Below, piece by piece: positions 13,027-24,405 of a stretch of 64,000 nt of DNA; positions within the stretch are counted from its first letter, which is position 1; the number at the start of each line of letters is the position of its first letter. A program made the position numbers and the translations under genes. The notes below the pieces were generated by a model. That model searched no databases. It had not been told where the DNA came from and saw only the letters and a list, made by a program, of their open reading frames with translations. Source of the stretch: Dallia pectoralis (taxonomy: Eukaryota > Chordata > Actinopteri > Esociformes > Umbridae); NCBI GenBank assembly GCA_029465975.1, contig CM055741.1:4066003-4130002 (forward strand). Reading direction: 5' to 3'.

Positions 13027-13283
13027 ACTGTCACTTACACGACGGTCCCTAGGGGAAACAAGACTGAGCGGGGCTAACAATACTGTCACTTGCACGACGG
13101 TCCCTAGCTGAACAAGACTGGGCGGGGCTAACTCTGCTGTCACTTTCAGGAAACTCGTTTCGTTTGCAAAAATAAAGAAGGTTGGTTTGGTGCTGTCAGT
13201 TTTTGCGGCTGTGAAGTCACAGGGCTGGAAGATTTTTTTTCCAAGATCGACGCTTGTTTTGTGACCTAAGACACATTAAAATA
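13027..13283 (+). promoter_or_regulatory. syngr2 promoter and 5' UTR with a duplicated GC-box module
   Basis: A block of about 55 bp containing cacgacggtccctag and gcggggctaac occurs twice (from 13027 and from 13082), and the first bases of a third copy follow at 13136. Each full copy carries a GC-box-like (a/g)gcggggc, a possible Sp/KLF site. The syngr2 ATG is at 13284. The transcription start site is not determinable by eye. Confidence 0.6.
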
Positions 13284-13891
13284 ATGGAGGAGACCGGAGG
13301 AGCTGGTTCAACCGCGTACGGAGCTTCGCTCGCAGGCGGAAGCTTCGACTTCCAGAAGTTTGTCAAACAACCGCAGACCATCGTGCGCTTCTTGAGTTGG
13401 GTGAGTTTATTAAAAGCTCAAAGCTTGTGTTACTGATCAAAATGTTATAACCAACTGGCCACAAAACTCAATTAGATTGGAACTTTGGCACGGTTGTGAT
13501 TTTTTTTCCATCAAAACATTGATTGCACATTAATTACATTTTCATTTGTATTTCTCTTTCGTTCTTGTCTTATTGTGTTGAGACTGGTGTCATCGTGACG
13601 TGTTGCATCTATGTTTGACAATCAGACAGTCAGACTGTCACATGTTCCAGGGACCACAACCATCCCATTGTGGAACACACTTACTGGGGCTGAAGTTATT
13701 TAGTAATTCCATCATGCATTTTTGCAAACACATTCTGAGTGGGTTCAGGCTGAATTACCCACAATGCCCGCGGGACACTCTTTTAGTGTCATAAACATAA
13801 ACTGTGTCACATGTTGACGTCACTAAATTACCCCAACACACAACACACGAGGAGTGGGCAGCCGGGTGTGTTATTGTGTAATACACCTGTG

Positions 13892-13943
<52 letters not shown>

Positions 13944-16900
13944 TGTGTGTGTGTGTGTGTACGCACGCAAAGCAGAAGTTTATCGGACTAAAATAGGATC
14001 TAAAACTTGAAAAAGGCCACACTCTCTGTTCTCATTTTTACAGTATTTTTTAATATGCCAGTGAAATTGCCCAAATGACACACTTACCTACATGACGTTT
14101 TACACAAGTCACTAGATTTGAAAGATGTAACATTTTAAGTAATTTAGCTAACTGACAGTGGTGAGAGCATACATTATGTATTTATGTGTACTTTGTTTTC
14201 GAGTGAGACAGAGCTACACCCATTGTGTAATGTTTGCTCCACCACAAGGAAGTGTGAGGGACTTTCCTCAAGGAGCGAAGAAGAGGTAGATGGAGCAAGA
14301 TGAAGAGGGAAGCTAGAGGGAGAGGAGGTCTAGTGTAAGACGAGCCCTTTAGGTTCAGCTCATTAGGTTTCAAGAACTCCCAGTTGTTGTGCCTGTTTGT
14401 TCGTGCACCAATAAGGACACCTGTGCACTTCTCAGATACTCCACAACGGCTGTGTTTGTTGACTGGTCTCTACGTAGACCACACACTATCGGAAAAGACT
14501 CATTAACTCACCCAGTAGGTCTGTAGACCACACACTACTGGATATTACTTGTTAACTCACCCAGTAGGTCTGTAGACCACACACTACTGGATATTACTTG
14601 TTAACTCTCCCAGTAGGTCTGTAGACCACACACTACTGGATATTACTTGTTAACTCTCCCAGTAGGTCTGTAGACCACACACTACTGAAAATTACTTGTT
14701 AACTCTCCCAGTAGGTCTGTAGACCACACACTACTGGATATTACTTGTTAACTCTCCCAGTAGGTCTGTAGCCACACACTATTGAATATTACTCTTTAAC
14801 TCTCTCAGTTGGTCTGTAGACCACACACTATTGGATATTCCTCATTAACTCACCCAGTAGGTCTGTAGACCACACACTACCGGATAAGATCTATGAACTC
14901 TCCCAGTTTATCTGTAAGGTACACATTTACAAAACCAGACCAAACCCTAAGCTACTAACTTACTCGATAAGTAGCATAGAAACAATTTTTTTTATTGCAT
15001 CCATTGTAATATCTGTAACTATAATAAAATGTTGACTGCCTGTTCTGGCCAATGGACAAACAACAGCAGACCAGGGCAACCAAAATCCCCATGTCATTTC
15101 TGGGTTGCTACAATTCACTGTTCGTGTGGAAAAAACAAGCACTGAATTGTCACCTGTTTAAATTAATGAAATCGCTGTTAAGTGTCTTTGAAATATAAAT
15201 GTTGTTTTTATGCATTTTTTAAGCTGGTGAACCTAAAGTAAAAGTACTCGTGCCTGTAGAAAGCTGGAATGTGTGAGTAAGCTGAAGGTAGTTGTTTTCC
15301 AATGAGCATTTGAAAAATAATATCTACACATAGTTGGTTTGGAAGCAACCTGGCTGCAATTGAACACATTTGAAATTAAATTAGAATTTTTGCAGGATAA
15401 AATCTGTATATATATATATATATTTCTAAAAAAACAGACAGCACATTAAACATTGTGTCTCACGACTTGCCAGAATACACAAATGAACGTGACTACATGA
15501 CAACGAAACATGTTCCCTGGCTTCACAACCGTTTTCTTTGCTTTAGAACCGTTTCCTTGCTTTAGAACCGCTCCCTGGCATTCAAACTGTTTCTCAGGTT
15601 TAGGCCGGTACCCCGGGTTTAGGCCAGTACCCCGGGTTTAGGCCAATTCCCCGGGTTTAGGTCAATTCCCCGGGTTTAGGCCAGTTCCCCGGGTTTAGGC
15701 CAGTTCCCCGGGTTTAGGCCCGTATCCTGGGTTTAGGCCCGTATCCCAGCTTTAGGCCTGTTTCCCTGTACTGGTGATGTCTGGCCGGTGTTTTGTTTTC
15801 TTTTCCCGGCACTAGCATGTATCATGACATCGGCACAGCAGAGGTCCTGGTAAACAGCAACACGGCACCCAGGACAGAATGTGACCACTGTGACGCAACC
15901 CCCCTTACCCCACACCCCATGACCTCTATTGGTGGGAGTGGGAACCCAAGGTGCATGGTGGGTAAGGTGATACTCCCCCAGCCCACCCCACTCCCCCAGA
16001 ACATCCCTTACGTGGTTGCTGGCACTGTTTGCCAATGACCCCTCAGACACAGTGGAACAAACAGTCTGTCACACACACACACAGACACACACACACACCT
16101 GCTTTAAGGGCTGTTGCTCTCCATGGAATAACAACATGTTGTTGTCATCATATATTTTCTATTCTCTACTGGTCCTTAGAGCTTTATTGGCATGAGAAAG
16201 ATGAAATAATAAATCATATAATAAATAACTCTCTACATCGTCTATCAATCCACTCAACAGACTGTTCCGTTTCCCTTCCTCTCTCGCTCGACCGATTCGA
16301 TTTTAATGTCATGAGAAACCAGTAGTTCATATTGCCAAGCAAGTAGACTTGAACAGTATACCTGAATGGTTAAGTGTGTCCAAACCTGACCGGTACTGTA
16401 TAAATGACAACTACTAGATAACAAAGGTGGAAATATAAAGTGGACATAAGGGTTGCTTTTCCCTGTGTGTTGCTACTCTGTCATTAGGCACTCTGTTGGT
16501 TTGGTTTGAATTCCCCCATTCTCTCTATCTGTCACTGTGATTTCTATTACAGTCACCTCTCAGTTCTCTATCTGGAACTCCCCTTTAACTGTCTTGTTTA
16601 CACAGGGGAACCTGTCACAATGTTTTATGTCTCTCTCCCTCTTCATAATTAATACTTGGAAATGAGAAAATGGGGATGCTGGGGCGTTTCTGGTCACAAG
16701 TTGGTCAGTGTTTCCTGGTCACATGGTCACATGACAGCGGTGGACCAGGTACAACAAGAAAACAGGAACTGGTCTGACAGTCGGTGGCCTGGTTCCCGTT
16801 CATCAGACACCAAACGGGCAAAAACAAACGGTTGTTGTTAGATTGCAGCCCCGCTGACGCTCACGCCAGCTTTCCCCGCAAGCGTGGGGGAAAAAACTAT

Positions 16901-18345
16901 TCTAAACTTCTTCTGTTGCGTTCATACACGCGGCCTTGCCCTTGATCGATCAGAAATACAGAACCTGCTCATGTGTAACTCTCCTCTGTGTGTGTGTGTC
17001 TCTCTCTCTCTCTCTACATGTAGATTTTTTCCATCGTGGTGTTTGCATGCATCACAGGGGAGGGATTTTCCAACCTTCCCCACTCGAACACGGCCCGATG
17101 CATGTTCAACCAGAACGACTCCGTGTGTCACTACGCCGTGGGCATAGGCGTCATAGGTAGGTTGCACGGGGTCGACGGTTCAAACCCCAGTGCCGACTGG
17201 GAAAAATGGCTTGTGTGGGTAAAATTAGAGTAACCCGCAGATCACGGGTCTGTTTTTGAGTTCCCTGCCTGATGGTTAAGTTTAGAGAGTTAGCGTGGGA
17301 TATTCTGATCCCAGATCTGTTTGTAGTGGGTTTGTTGCCTAGCCTGGGTGGCATCATTTCACTCCTGTCTGTCTCTTCGTCTGTGTCGTCTAGCCTTTCT
17401 GGCCTGTTCTGGCTTCTTCTTATTGGACGCCTACCTGCCGCTGATGAGCAATGCGCAGGAGAGGAAGTACGCTGTCATGGCCGACTTGGGATTTTCAGGT
17501 GTGTGTGTGTGTGTGCCCATGTGGACCTCTCACCTGAGAAGGGCTTACATAACAGTGGATTTAGTCCTGTGTCATTATTATCATTATAAAAAGGAAACTG
17601 TAACTAAATGTGTATTATGTGTCATAATGTATGTAGATCACACGCACTCTGTTTTCCTCTGTATGTTACGCCTCCCAGGTGATGATGATATTGATGATAA
17701 ATGTTATCTCTGTGCGTTCGTCAGGTGTGTGGACATTCCTGTGGTTCGTCTGTTTCTGCGTCCTGGCCAATCAGTGGGGTCGGACGGAGGATGTCAAAGC
17801 CATTCCAAAGGACGCTGCCCAGGCAACCATCGCCTTCTCTTTCTTCTCTATCGCCACCTGGGTGAGGAGGACTGGACTCTCTAACAGACAGACCGTATTG
17901 AAACAATTCCTCTCTAACAGACAGACCGTATTGAAATGATTCTTCTCTGACAGGCTGTATTGAAATGATTCCTCTCTGACAGATTGTATTGAAACGATTC
18001 CTCTCTCTAACAGACAGACCGTAGTGAGACGATTCCTCTCTAACAGAAAGACCGTATTTAAACGATTCCTCTCTCTAACAGGGGGTCCTGACTTACTTTG
18101 CTCTGGGGAGATTCCGCCGTGGCGTCATTGACGTCGCTAAAAACTACACAGAGCCTCCGCTGGAGCAGCCTGCCCCTTACCCTCCGACCTACGCCCCCTC
18201 TGTCTTTGCTCCCACCACCTATGCTCCCACCACCTACTCCCTGTACCCCTCTGGGGGGCAGGACAACTACATGCAGCCCCCGTTTAACCCAATCAGCGCT
18301 CCCATCACCCAGCCAGAGGGCGATTACCAGCCCCCCAACTACTGA
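13284..18345 (+). CDS. syngr2: Synaptogyrin 2, four-pass MARVEL vesicle protein
   Basis: Five exons, all in phase, give 756 nt (251 aa): 13284-13400, 17024-17156, 17394-17498, 17725-17861, 18082-18345. The protein starts METGGAG-like (MEETGGAGS) and has the family signatures AGGSFDFQKFVKQPQ, SNAQERKY, VWTFLWFVCF and NQW. Four hydrophobic segments form the MARVEL domain, with a cytoplasmic Tyr/Pro-rich tail (PPTYAPSVFAPTTYAPTTY) ending QPPNY. Human SYNGR2 is 224 aa; the extra length is mostly in the N-terminus and tail. Synaptogyrins are integral proteins of synaptic-like and other transport vesicles. SYNGR2 rather than SYNGR1/3 is favoured by the tk1/afmid neighbours. The last acceptor lies inside a minisatellite. 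Confidence 0.92.
13888..13962. repeat. (GTGC)n/(GT)n microsatellite in syngr2 intron 1
   Basis: Pure gtgc tetramers followed by GT dinucleotides. Confidence 0.95.
14500..14910. repeat. 49-bp minisatellite in syngr2 intron 1
   Basis: About eight copies at 49-bp spacing (14511, 14560 and so on), each with cccagtaggtctgtagacca followed by cactactggatattac. Outer copies are more diverged. Confidence 0.93.
15595..15762. repeat. 19-bp minisatellite (ccccgggtttaggccagtt)
   Basis: About nine copies with a SmaI-like cccggg core in syngr2 intron 1; the ends are degenerate. Confidence 0.92.
17877..18080 (+). repeat. Minisatellite carrying repeated acceptor-like edges, syngr2 intron 4
   Basis: About six units of 28-34 bp (gaccgtattgaaac followed by gattcctctctaacag). 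Most units end in a pyrimidine tract plus acag or caag-like sequence. The real acceptor of exon 5 (acag at 18078-18081) is the terminal unit of the array. Confidence 0.88.
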
Positions 18346-20943
18346 AGGCTGCCTGGTTGACGTTACCCCAACAGATCCAGGATCAGTTTCCCCAACAGAT
18401 CCAGGATCAGTTTCCCCAACTGTTCCAGCATCAGTTTCCCCAACAGATCCAGGATCAGTTTCCCCTAGCCTGATCATAACCTGAAAGGGGCAGTCCACCC
18501 AAAACCACTCACGCTGGTGATTCTGAGTTTTGAATTACACGTGAGGACAGTGTGTCAATATAATTTTAGTTTTTCGGTTGTTGACGAGTTTTGTGAACTG
18601 ATCAGTTTAGGTGTTAATTTGGTTGCTATGGCTATGAAGAAGGGCTGCTGTTAGTCTGCCTGCAGGGAAATGGGATGTGAAAGCAGAGCTGCTTATCTTT
18701 GTCGTCACAAAGAGGACTGAAAAATTATATCAATCTGATGGCAATTTGCATAAACTGTTCAATTTGCATAAAGTTACATGAATTCCAATATATTTTATTC
18801 AATAAATACAGTAATGCTGTTCTAGACAAGTATTTATGTATAGTCAACTGGCTCATTTCATGATCCGGAGAGCAGGTCACTTTTTAAATGCAGCATCTCC
18901 ACCTTAATAACTATATATTTACGACGCGTTGCTACACAAGTTTCCCCGATTTCACAAAGGGACCACATAGATGTTAATGTATAGGGGGGTATTGTTGTTC
19001 GCTAATAGAATATAGGCTTTCACTAAATATAGACTGTTGTATTAATTGTTTATCTGTGACTGGGATGACCTCTTTAACTATCACCGGCATTTCAAATGCT
19101 TGGTGTTTTTCTTATCCAACCCCACTGGATTCAAACTCATTCTCGTCTTTGCTCTTGGTTTCATCGTCAACAGACAAGCTCATTTGGCTGATTGGAAAGT
19201 GAGGGGAAACTGATCCTAGACCTGTGCTTAAAGGGAAGGTTCTACCTAGAACCAGGGGTGTCACTGAGGAGGTTGTCACATGATAGGGGATTGGCCAATG
19301 AGTGCTCTTGTAGAAGTGGCCAGTGCTCCCCTCAGCAAAATGTCATGTTCTTCTATGCCACTGCCCCTCCAATCAGAAGGCTAAACCACTTCCTCTGAGT
19401 TTCTTAGGTTTGATTATTTATATATGTTTTTCAATATTCTTCAAACCACCTTTTTAAAAATTGTCAAATGGTTGTATGTTTTTTTTTAATGTCTTGTTTT
19501 TCATTTTGGCACACGTTTCTCAACGATGAAGTATTTTTATTATTTAATTAACCTAAAACCAGTGTATCGTGAGATTACTGAAGTGAACAGGACTCGATGC
19601 AAAATGTTAAAGAAAGCCTTGTTTTGTTGTCCTGATTTCAAACCCAGCTTTAGACCTCTATGAACTTTACTGCTGAAGGTGAAAATAGTTTTGAATTAAC
19701 CACTTAACTGCATCTTAACTGGCTTCATTTAGTAAGACACACAGTTGGGTACATTGTGCCACAAGAAGTAATTTTTTTGAATTTGCCATCTCTTCCCTAT
19801 TTGAGACCAACTGACATCTTTTACGTTGTCTGGTTTGGCTCAAATTATAATTAGTTGCCATGTTGAATCAGGTATGGGATCGGGCTGAACCTCGACAGAC
19901 ACAAACGGAGAGTGGAATTTCAGTTTATCCTAGCACAAATCTGAGATTTTGTCATGACATCGCACTTTTCACTCTACCTAACACATCCCATCGTTTAACC
20001 AAACGCCAAACCTGGCATATTTGAATAGTGAAGCTGATTTACTTGTTGACGGTGCCTTAGGCGTTGCTGTTATGTGGTCACCATAGTTACCGCCAGTCTT
20101 AAATATTCAATTGATGTGCACGTGTATACATAACACTTGCTGTGTATAGATGTGTTTACGTAATTGGCCATTCAGCCAATAGGATGACCTCGCTGGTCGT
20201 GACCCACATGCGCGTGGTAGACAGAAAGCTGTCTTACCAGTATGACACCTGCTCTGACACAGGCGGCACGGTTAACCAGATCATTTGCCAAATCGACCTA
20301 TTTGAGTAACCCCCTACTTGACCATGTCATTGGTGCACTGAACCAGAACCTAGGAGTTTATTTAGGACGGTCATTTTGACAGAAGTGACATGGAACTGAT
20401 CAGAAACCCATGTCCTCTTGGTTGATCAGCTTGGCTCGTCTGCTGTGAAACATTACCATTTGCCAGTGTGCATTGACGATCGATTAGAGATCTACACGTA
20501 TTTTATTTCTTTGGAAAAATATATTAGCACTTGGGCTAGGATATACTTCTGGTGTGTGTATACACACACACACAGAGACACATGACCTTTGTGGTGTATT
20601 TGATATTAAAAATGTATTCCTGAGCGAACATCAGGATATTCTACGGTTGAATCCCATCCTAAGAGTTGGTATTGATTGCACTTACGTAGTTTAGGGGTGA
20701 TGGGTGTATTTTACTTGATTTATGTTCTATTTAATTTGTATTCAGTTAAACACTTTCATATACATTTTATATATCTCTCCCCAGCACTAGAAACCTGTTG
20801 ATTGTTTTTTGTTGTCGCTCCTGAGTCAGTCGGTGTGAAAAGTGCCTTCTGTGGTTTCTATGTTCACAGAACCACAACCTGACTAGTTCGGTTGTAAAGT
20901 AGCTGTAAGTACGCGTGTGTGTGCATGTATGGGGCAGAATAAA
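18346..20943 (+). other. syngr2 3' UTR candidate region with poly(A) signals
   Basis: No coding sequence is recognised. AATAAA occurs at 18801-18806 and 20938-20943 in the right orientation, so a short or a long 3' UTR is possible. The rest to the tk1 stop (21452) shows nothing I can name. Confidence 0.4.
18366..18472 (+). repeat. 24-bp direct repeat in the syngr2 3' UTR
   Basis: About 4.5 copies of a unit with cagatccaggatcagtttcc, just downstream of the stop codon. Confidence 0.88.
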
Positions 20944-21451
20944 AAGCTGTTCTCAACATCCAATTTGGTCATAATTATTTTGATCCGATTACTGATGACT
21001 TAGACAAAGCTATCCTGACTTAAGTAACCATATATGGGTATCAGAGCATATTAGTGTAGAGGTAAAATGTACATGGAAGCGGGTCTGGGAGTCGTAATAT
21101 ACCACAGATCTCTCTCACTCAGTGTCTCGGTTACTGGCGATTACATTTTACGGAAAATGAACCGTTCTACAATGGCAGGGCAACCCAAGCAGAAGGGACG
21201 ATTTCCAACGCTTGGCAGGTTCTGGTTGATTATTGATCACACCATGAACACCGATTGGGTAACAGGTTTGACAAACATAATGTGCAAATGCAAAAAGAAG
21301 ACACACTAGAAAATAATTTAATTATTACGTTAATAAAAATAACACAGGGAGTGATCAATTAGACCAGTGTTATGGAAAATAAATGAACAGTTTGTAATAT
21401 ACACATTAAAATACAATGTACTAAAAGCAACATCAAGTTGGGTAAAAGCAG

Positions 21452-23308
21452 TCAAAGGTGCAACGAAGAGAAGAGTTTCCGCGGTACGTTTGTGCCTTCC
21501 TCCAGCACTTTTCCTGTCAGGACTTGCGGTGGTGTCTCAAACCTCACGGGGGCGCTGTTTTCTTTTTCCACATTGTTCATTAGATTGCCGTAACACTTCC
21601 TGCACGTCGCGTGGTACATATCGGATCCACCGATCACCTCCACCTGCGGGGCGAGTCCGAGAATTAAAGACCATATCCCACCAGGAAACCTAACTACACA
21701 CACCTACGACATTCTAGTGAGTAAATATTCCTCTAATACTGCATATGTATTATGGACATAGACTTAAACTATGTAGCCCCTCCAGTAATATTACTTATTC
21801 AATTATTAATATTTGTTAAAGTGAATAACTGTAAAATAAAACCCTGATCTCCCCACCCCATCTCCTCCTCAGCCCACAGCCTCTCACCACCACCACGTCC
21901 AGTATCTCTCACCTCCTTTTCAGCTCCCAGTCTCTTGGTATAGGCAGCCTCTTTAAAACACTGCATACAGACGGCATTGAGCTTCACCACGCTCTCCGCC
22001 AGGGGCACCAGGTTCAGGATGTTACCAAACGGCTACAGACAGACAGAGTCGACTGTTATTGGGGGACCAGTGCTAACCGAGTGTACCACTGGGACAGCTC
22101 TCTGAACAACGTTAATCATTGAGTCGTTCAGTATGTCACACTGAGTCGTGCTCACCTTTCTCTGGAATGTTCCATCCAGGGCTGCCACTATTACGGTTTT
22201 CCCCATGTTGGCCATCTCCTCACAGAACTCCACTGTGTCTGGGAACTGACAAAGACCAAAACACATAGGAGAATAAGGTATACATGTGGAAATACAGCGA
22301 AGGTTGGGACTTGGGGGGTTATTGGTTAGTAGATGGGTTGCTGACCACATAACCGGCAGGCCTTCACATATCGATAGCCTGATAAATAATCTGTTCATTC
22401 AACTAACAATAGTAAGGCCAACAGCTGCCAGGTGCAATACTTCTATACTTACAAACTGTCCTTCGTCGATGCCGATGACACAAGCTTGCATGGCCAGTAA
22501 ATGTACGTCCTTCAGGCAATTGGCAGATACCGCTTCCATAATGCTTCTGAAATACATTACCAATTACACACAAGTTATGCGCCCATATAAATTGGTAAAA
22601 TTAATCAATGGTCAGATGCTTAAACCACCAGCCAGCCAGCCCCGGAATAACCAAAAGACAATCTGAACAACCTCACAAAGCTTTGAAGGCATGCAGACAC
22701 ATTATGTATAGACAACTGTTAATTGAAGCAGAATATTTCTCACTTGTCATGGGTCGCCATCCCGGTCTCTGAATACCTCGTATCTCTGGCATACTTGATC
22801 ACCAAGCAGCTGTACTGAGCGATTTGAAAACGGCGCACCCGCCTCATCAGCTCAGTGCTGTTCAATTAGGAAACAGAGACAAAGTTAGTGACAGTAACAC
22901 TGTCGTAGTATGTCCGTAGATAAAACTAGTTTATACCTCTAATTGGTTGCATTTATGTGCAAAGTGCTTAAGGAGTGAACAACAATACACAGTTGTACAT
23001 TTAGTCATGGACGGTTATATTTTGGCGGGCTGTATTTGAACAAGCGGATATATTATTGTTCTGCATCTACTGAAACATTAACGTTACCTTTTTCCTGAGA
23101 ACATTGGTCCAAAGATGACCTGCACGACCATGTAGTAGTAAGGATACATTATTAGATTGTTGTCGTCTTAACATGAATGTACTAGTGACATGCATACTTT
23201 GATACGGTCAGCAGGACAGTCTAAACAGTTTCGTGAACGTACCTGGATTTGTCCCCGCGCTTTATGCGGGGAATTCGGAAGGACTCGTGAAACATTCAAA
23301 CAATCCAT
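21452..23308 (-). CDS. tk1: Cytosolic thymidine kinase 1
   Basis: Seven exons, listed 5' to 3': 23243-23308, 23088-23119, 22744-22857, 22453-22546, 22156-22245, 21913-22032, 21452-21643. They total 708 nt (235 aa; human TK1 has 234). It phosphorylates thymidine to dTMP with ATP in the salvage pathway. The P-loop GPMFSGKST lies at aa 26-34. DEGQF lies at aa 98-102, with Glu99 the expected catalytic base. The zinc cysteines are the pairs C154/C157 and C186/C189. A KEN box at aa 199-201 matches the mitotic degradation signal of vertebrate TK1. The start MDCLNVSRVLPNSPHK aligns with the known N-terminus. It is divergently arranged with afmid. Confidence 0.97.
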
Positions 23309-24405
23309 TTCGTCGTTGTCTTTCTGTCACAAAATATCGCTGACAACTTGAGAAGAACAAGTACAGTCTGTGTGCAGCGCTCAGATCACCCGCGAACCCA
23401 GGAACAAAGGTTAAATGAACCGCCTTAAGAGTTTTTGGAATAGCCAGCCAATAGTCATAGACCTACGTCACTGGCCAATCCCACGTGACAATCCTACGTC
23501 ACCAAATCAAAGTAAAAGCCCTGCCCTGGCGGGAAACACGTAACGAGAAACTCGTCCAATACCTGTCAGTCCTGACCCCTCAAAAATGGTAAGAGTCTAG
23601 ACCAGTGCAAGAGGCTGCAAGAAGGGAACAAAATGCTGTTAACAGGACCGTGACAACGCTGAAACACGTTGCATTACTTTTTATTTAGAGTTTATTCTTC
23701 GTTATGCAAGTCGGCTAGAAAGTTTGGGGAACCAAATGATTTAAAATTAAATTAATTCAAAAAATATATATATTGAGATGGATGGTTACAATGGTTACAA
23801 TTTATATATATATATAAATAGGCGAGAACCGTGGAGCTTGATCTTAACATATTCTGTAATGAATTCGTTTACCGTTCCCAATTATATTCTGCTGTGGTAA
23901 AAGGAGAGCATGTCACGTTTGGAAAGTGCCAGCAGAAGGATGTATACGTTTTGTTCATGGGGTAGACATTGTAAAATGTAAACACACTATATATATGTTC
24001 ACGGGACTGTTAGAAGTGCCTATCTATCTAAATAGTGTATTAAATATGTTATCCATGATGGTTTTATCTTTACTAGTGCCACAGTTCAAATGCACTGGTC
24101 TCCAGATTGACAGACGTGGTGGTGGTGGTATTAAAAACCGCGAGGTCAGTGTGAGAAGACGTGTTTACTAGAACCAACTGTTCCGATTGGTTCGTCCAGA
24201 TGTTTGTACCATCTGATTCCAAAGGTTCTCGTACTTTGACTGTACGGCGAAACATTCATGTAAGCCAAATGTGGAACTTAATAATCGGCTCCTTTCTGAA
24301 ATGCGTTTATAAAAAACCTTCACCGAAAACAGCAGTTCTCTAGAAGACGAACCCTTATCAAATTAGGCTCTTTACAACATAGTCTGCTGTTGTAAAAACA
24401 AGATA
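23309..24405. promoter_or_regulatory. Divergent tk1/afmid promoter region
   Basis: The region lies between the two start codons. It holds CCAAT at 23458-23462 and 23475-23479, an E-box cacgtg at 23482-23487, CRE-like tacgtcac near 23465 and 23496, and an E2F-like tggcgggaa at 23527-23535. NF-Y and E2F sites are known for S-phase control of vertebrate TK1 promoters; assignment here is by motif only. An ATG followed directly by a donor-like gtaagag occurs at 23586 and could be the end of an upstream afmid leader exon. The afmid-proximal half also contains a partial copy of afmid exon 1. Confidence 0.6.
23880..23945 (+). other. Partial duplicate of the afmid exon-1 region
   Basis: The sequence tctgctgtggtaaaa followed by atgtcacgtttgga and aaggatgta resembles 24381-24437, where afmid exon 1 reads tctgctgttgtaaaa, atgtcacgttgga and aaagatgta. 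The copy starts MSRLESASRR, but the downstream donor is gtatac rather than gtaagt. It may be an alternative first exon or a decayed duplicate. Confidence 0.45.

Noticed and set aside
14500..14910. Regularly spaced repeat resembling a CRISPR array
   Set aside because: The whole 49-bp unit is repeated with no unique spacers; eukaryotic minisatellite.
17150..17240. tRNA-like B box (ggttcaaacccc) suggesting a SINE
   Set aside because: No A box at the proper distance, no clear tail or target duplication; too weak to call.
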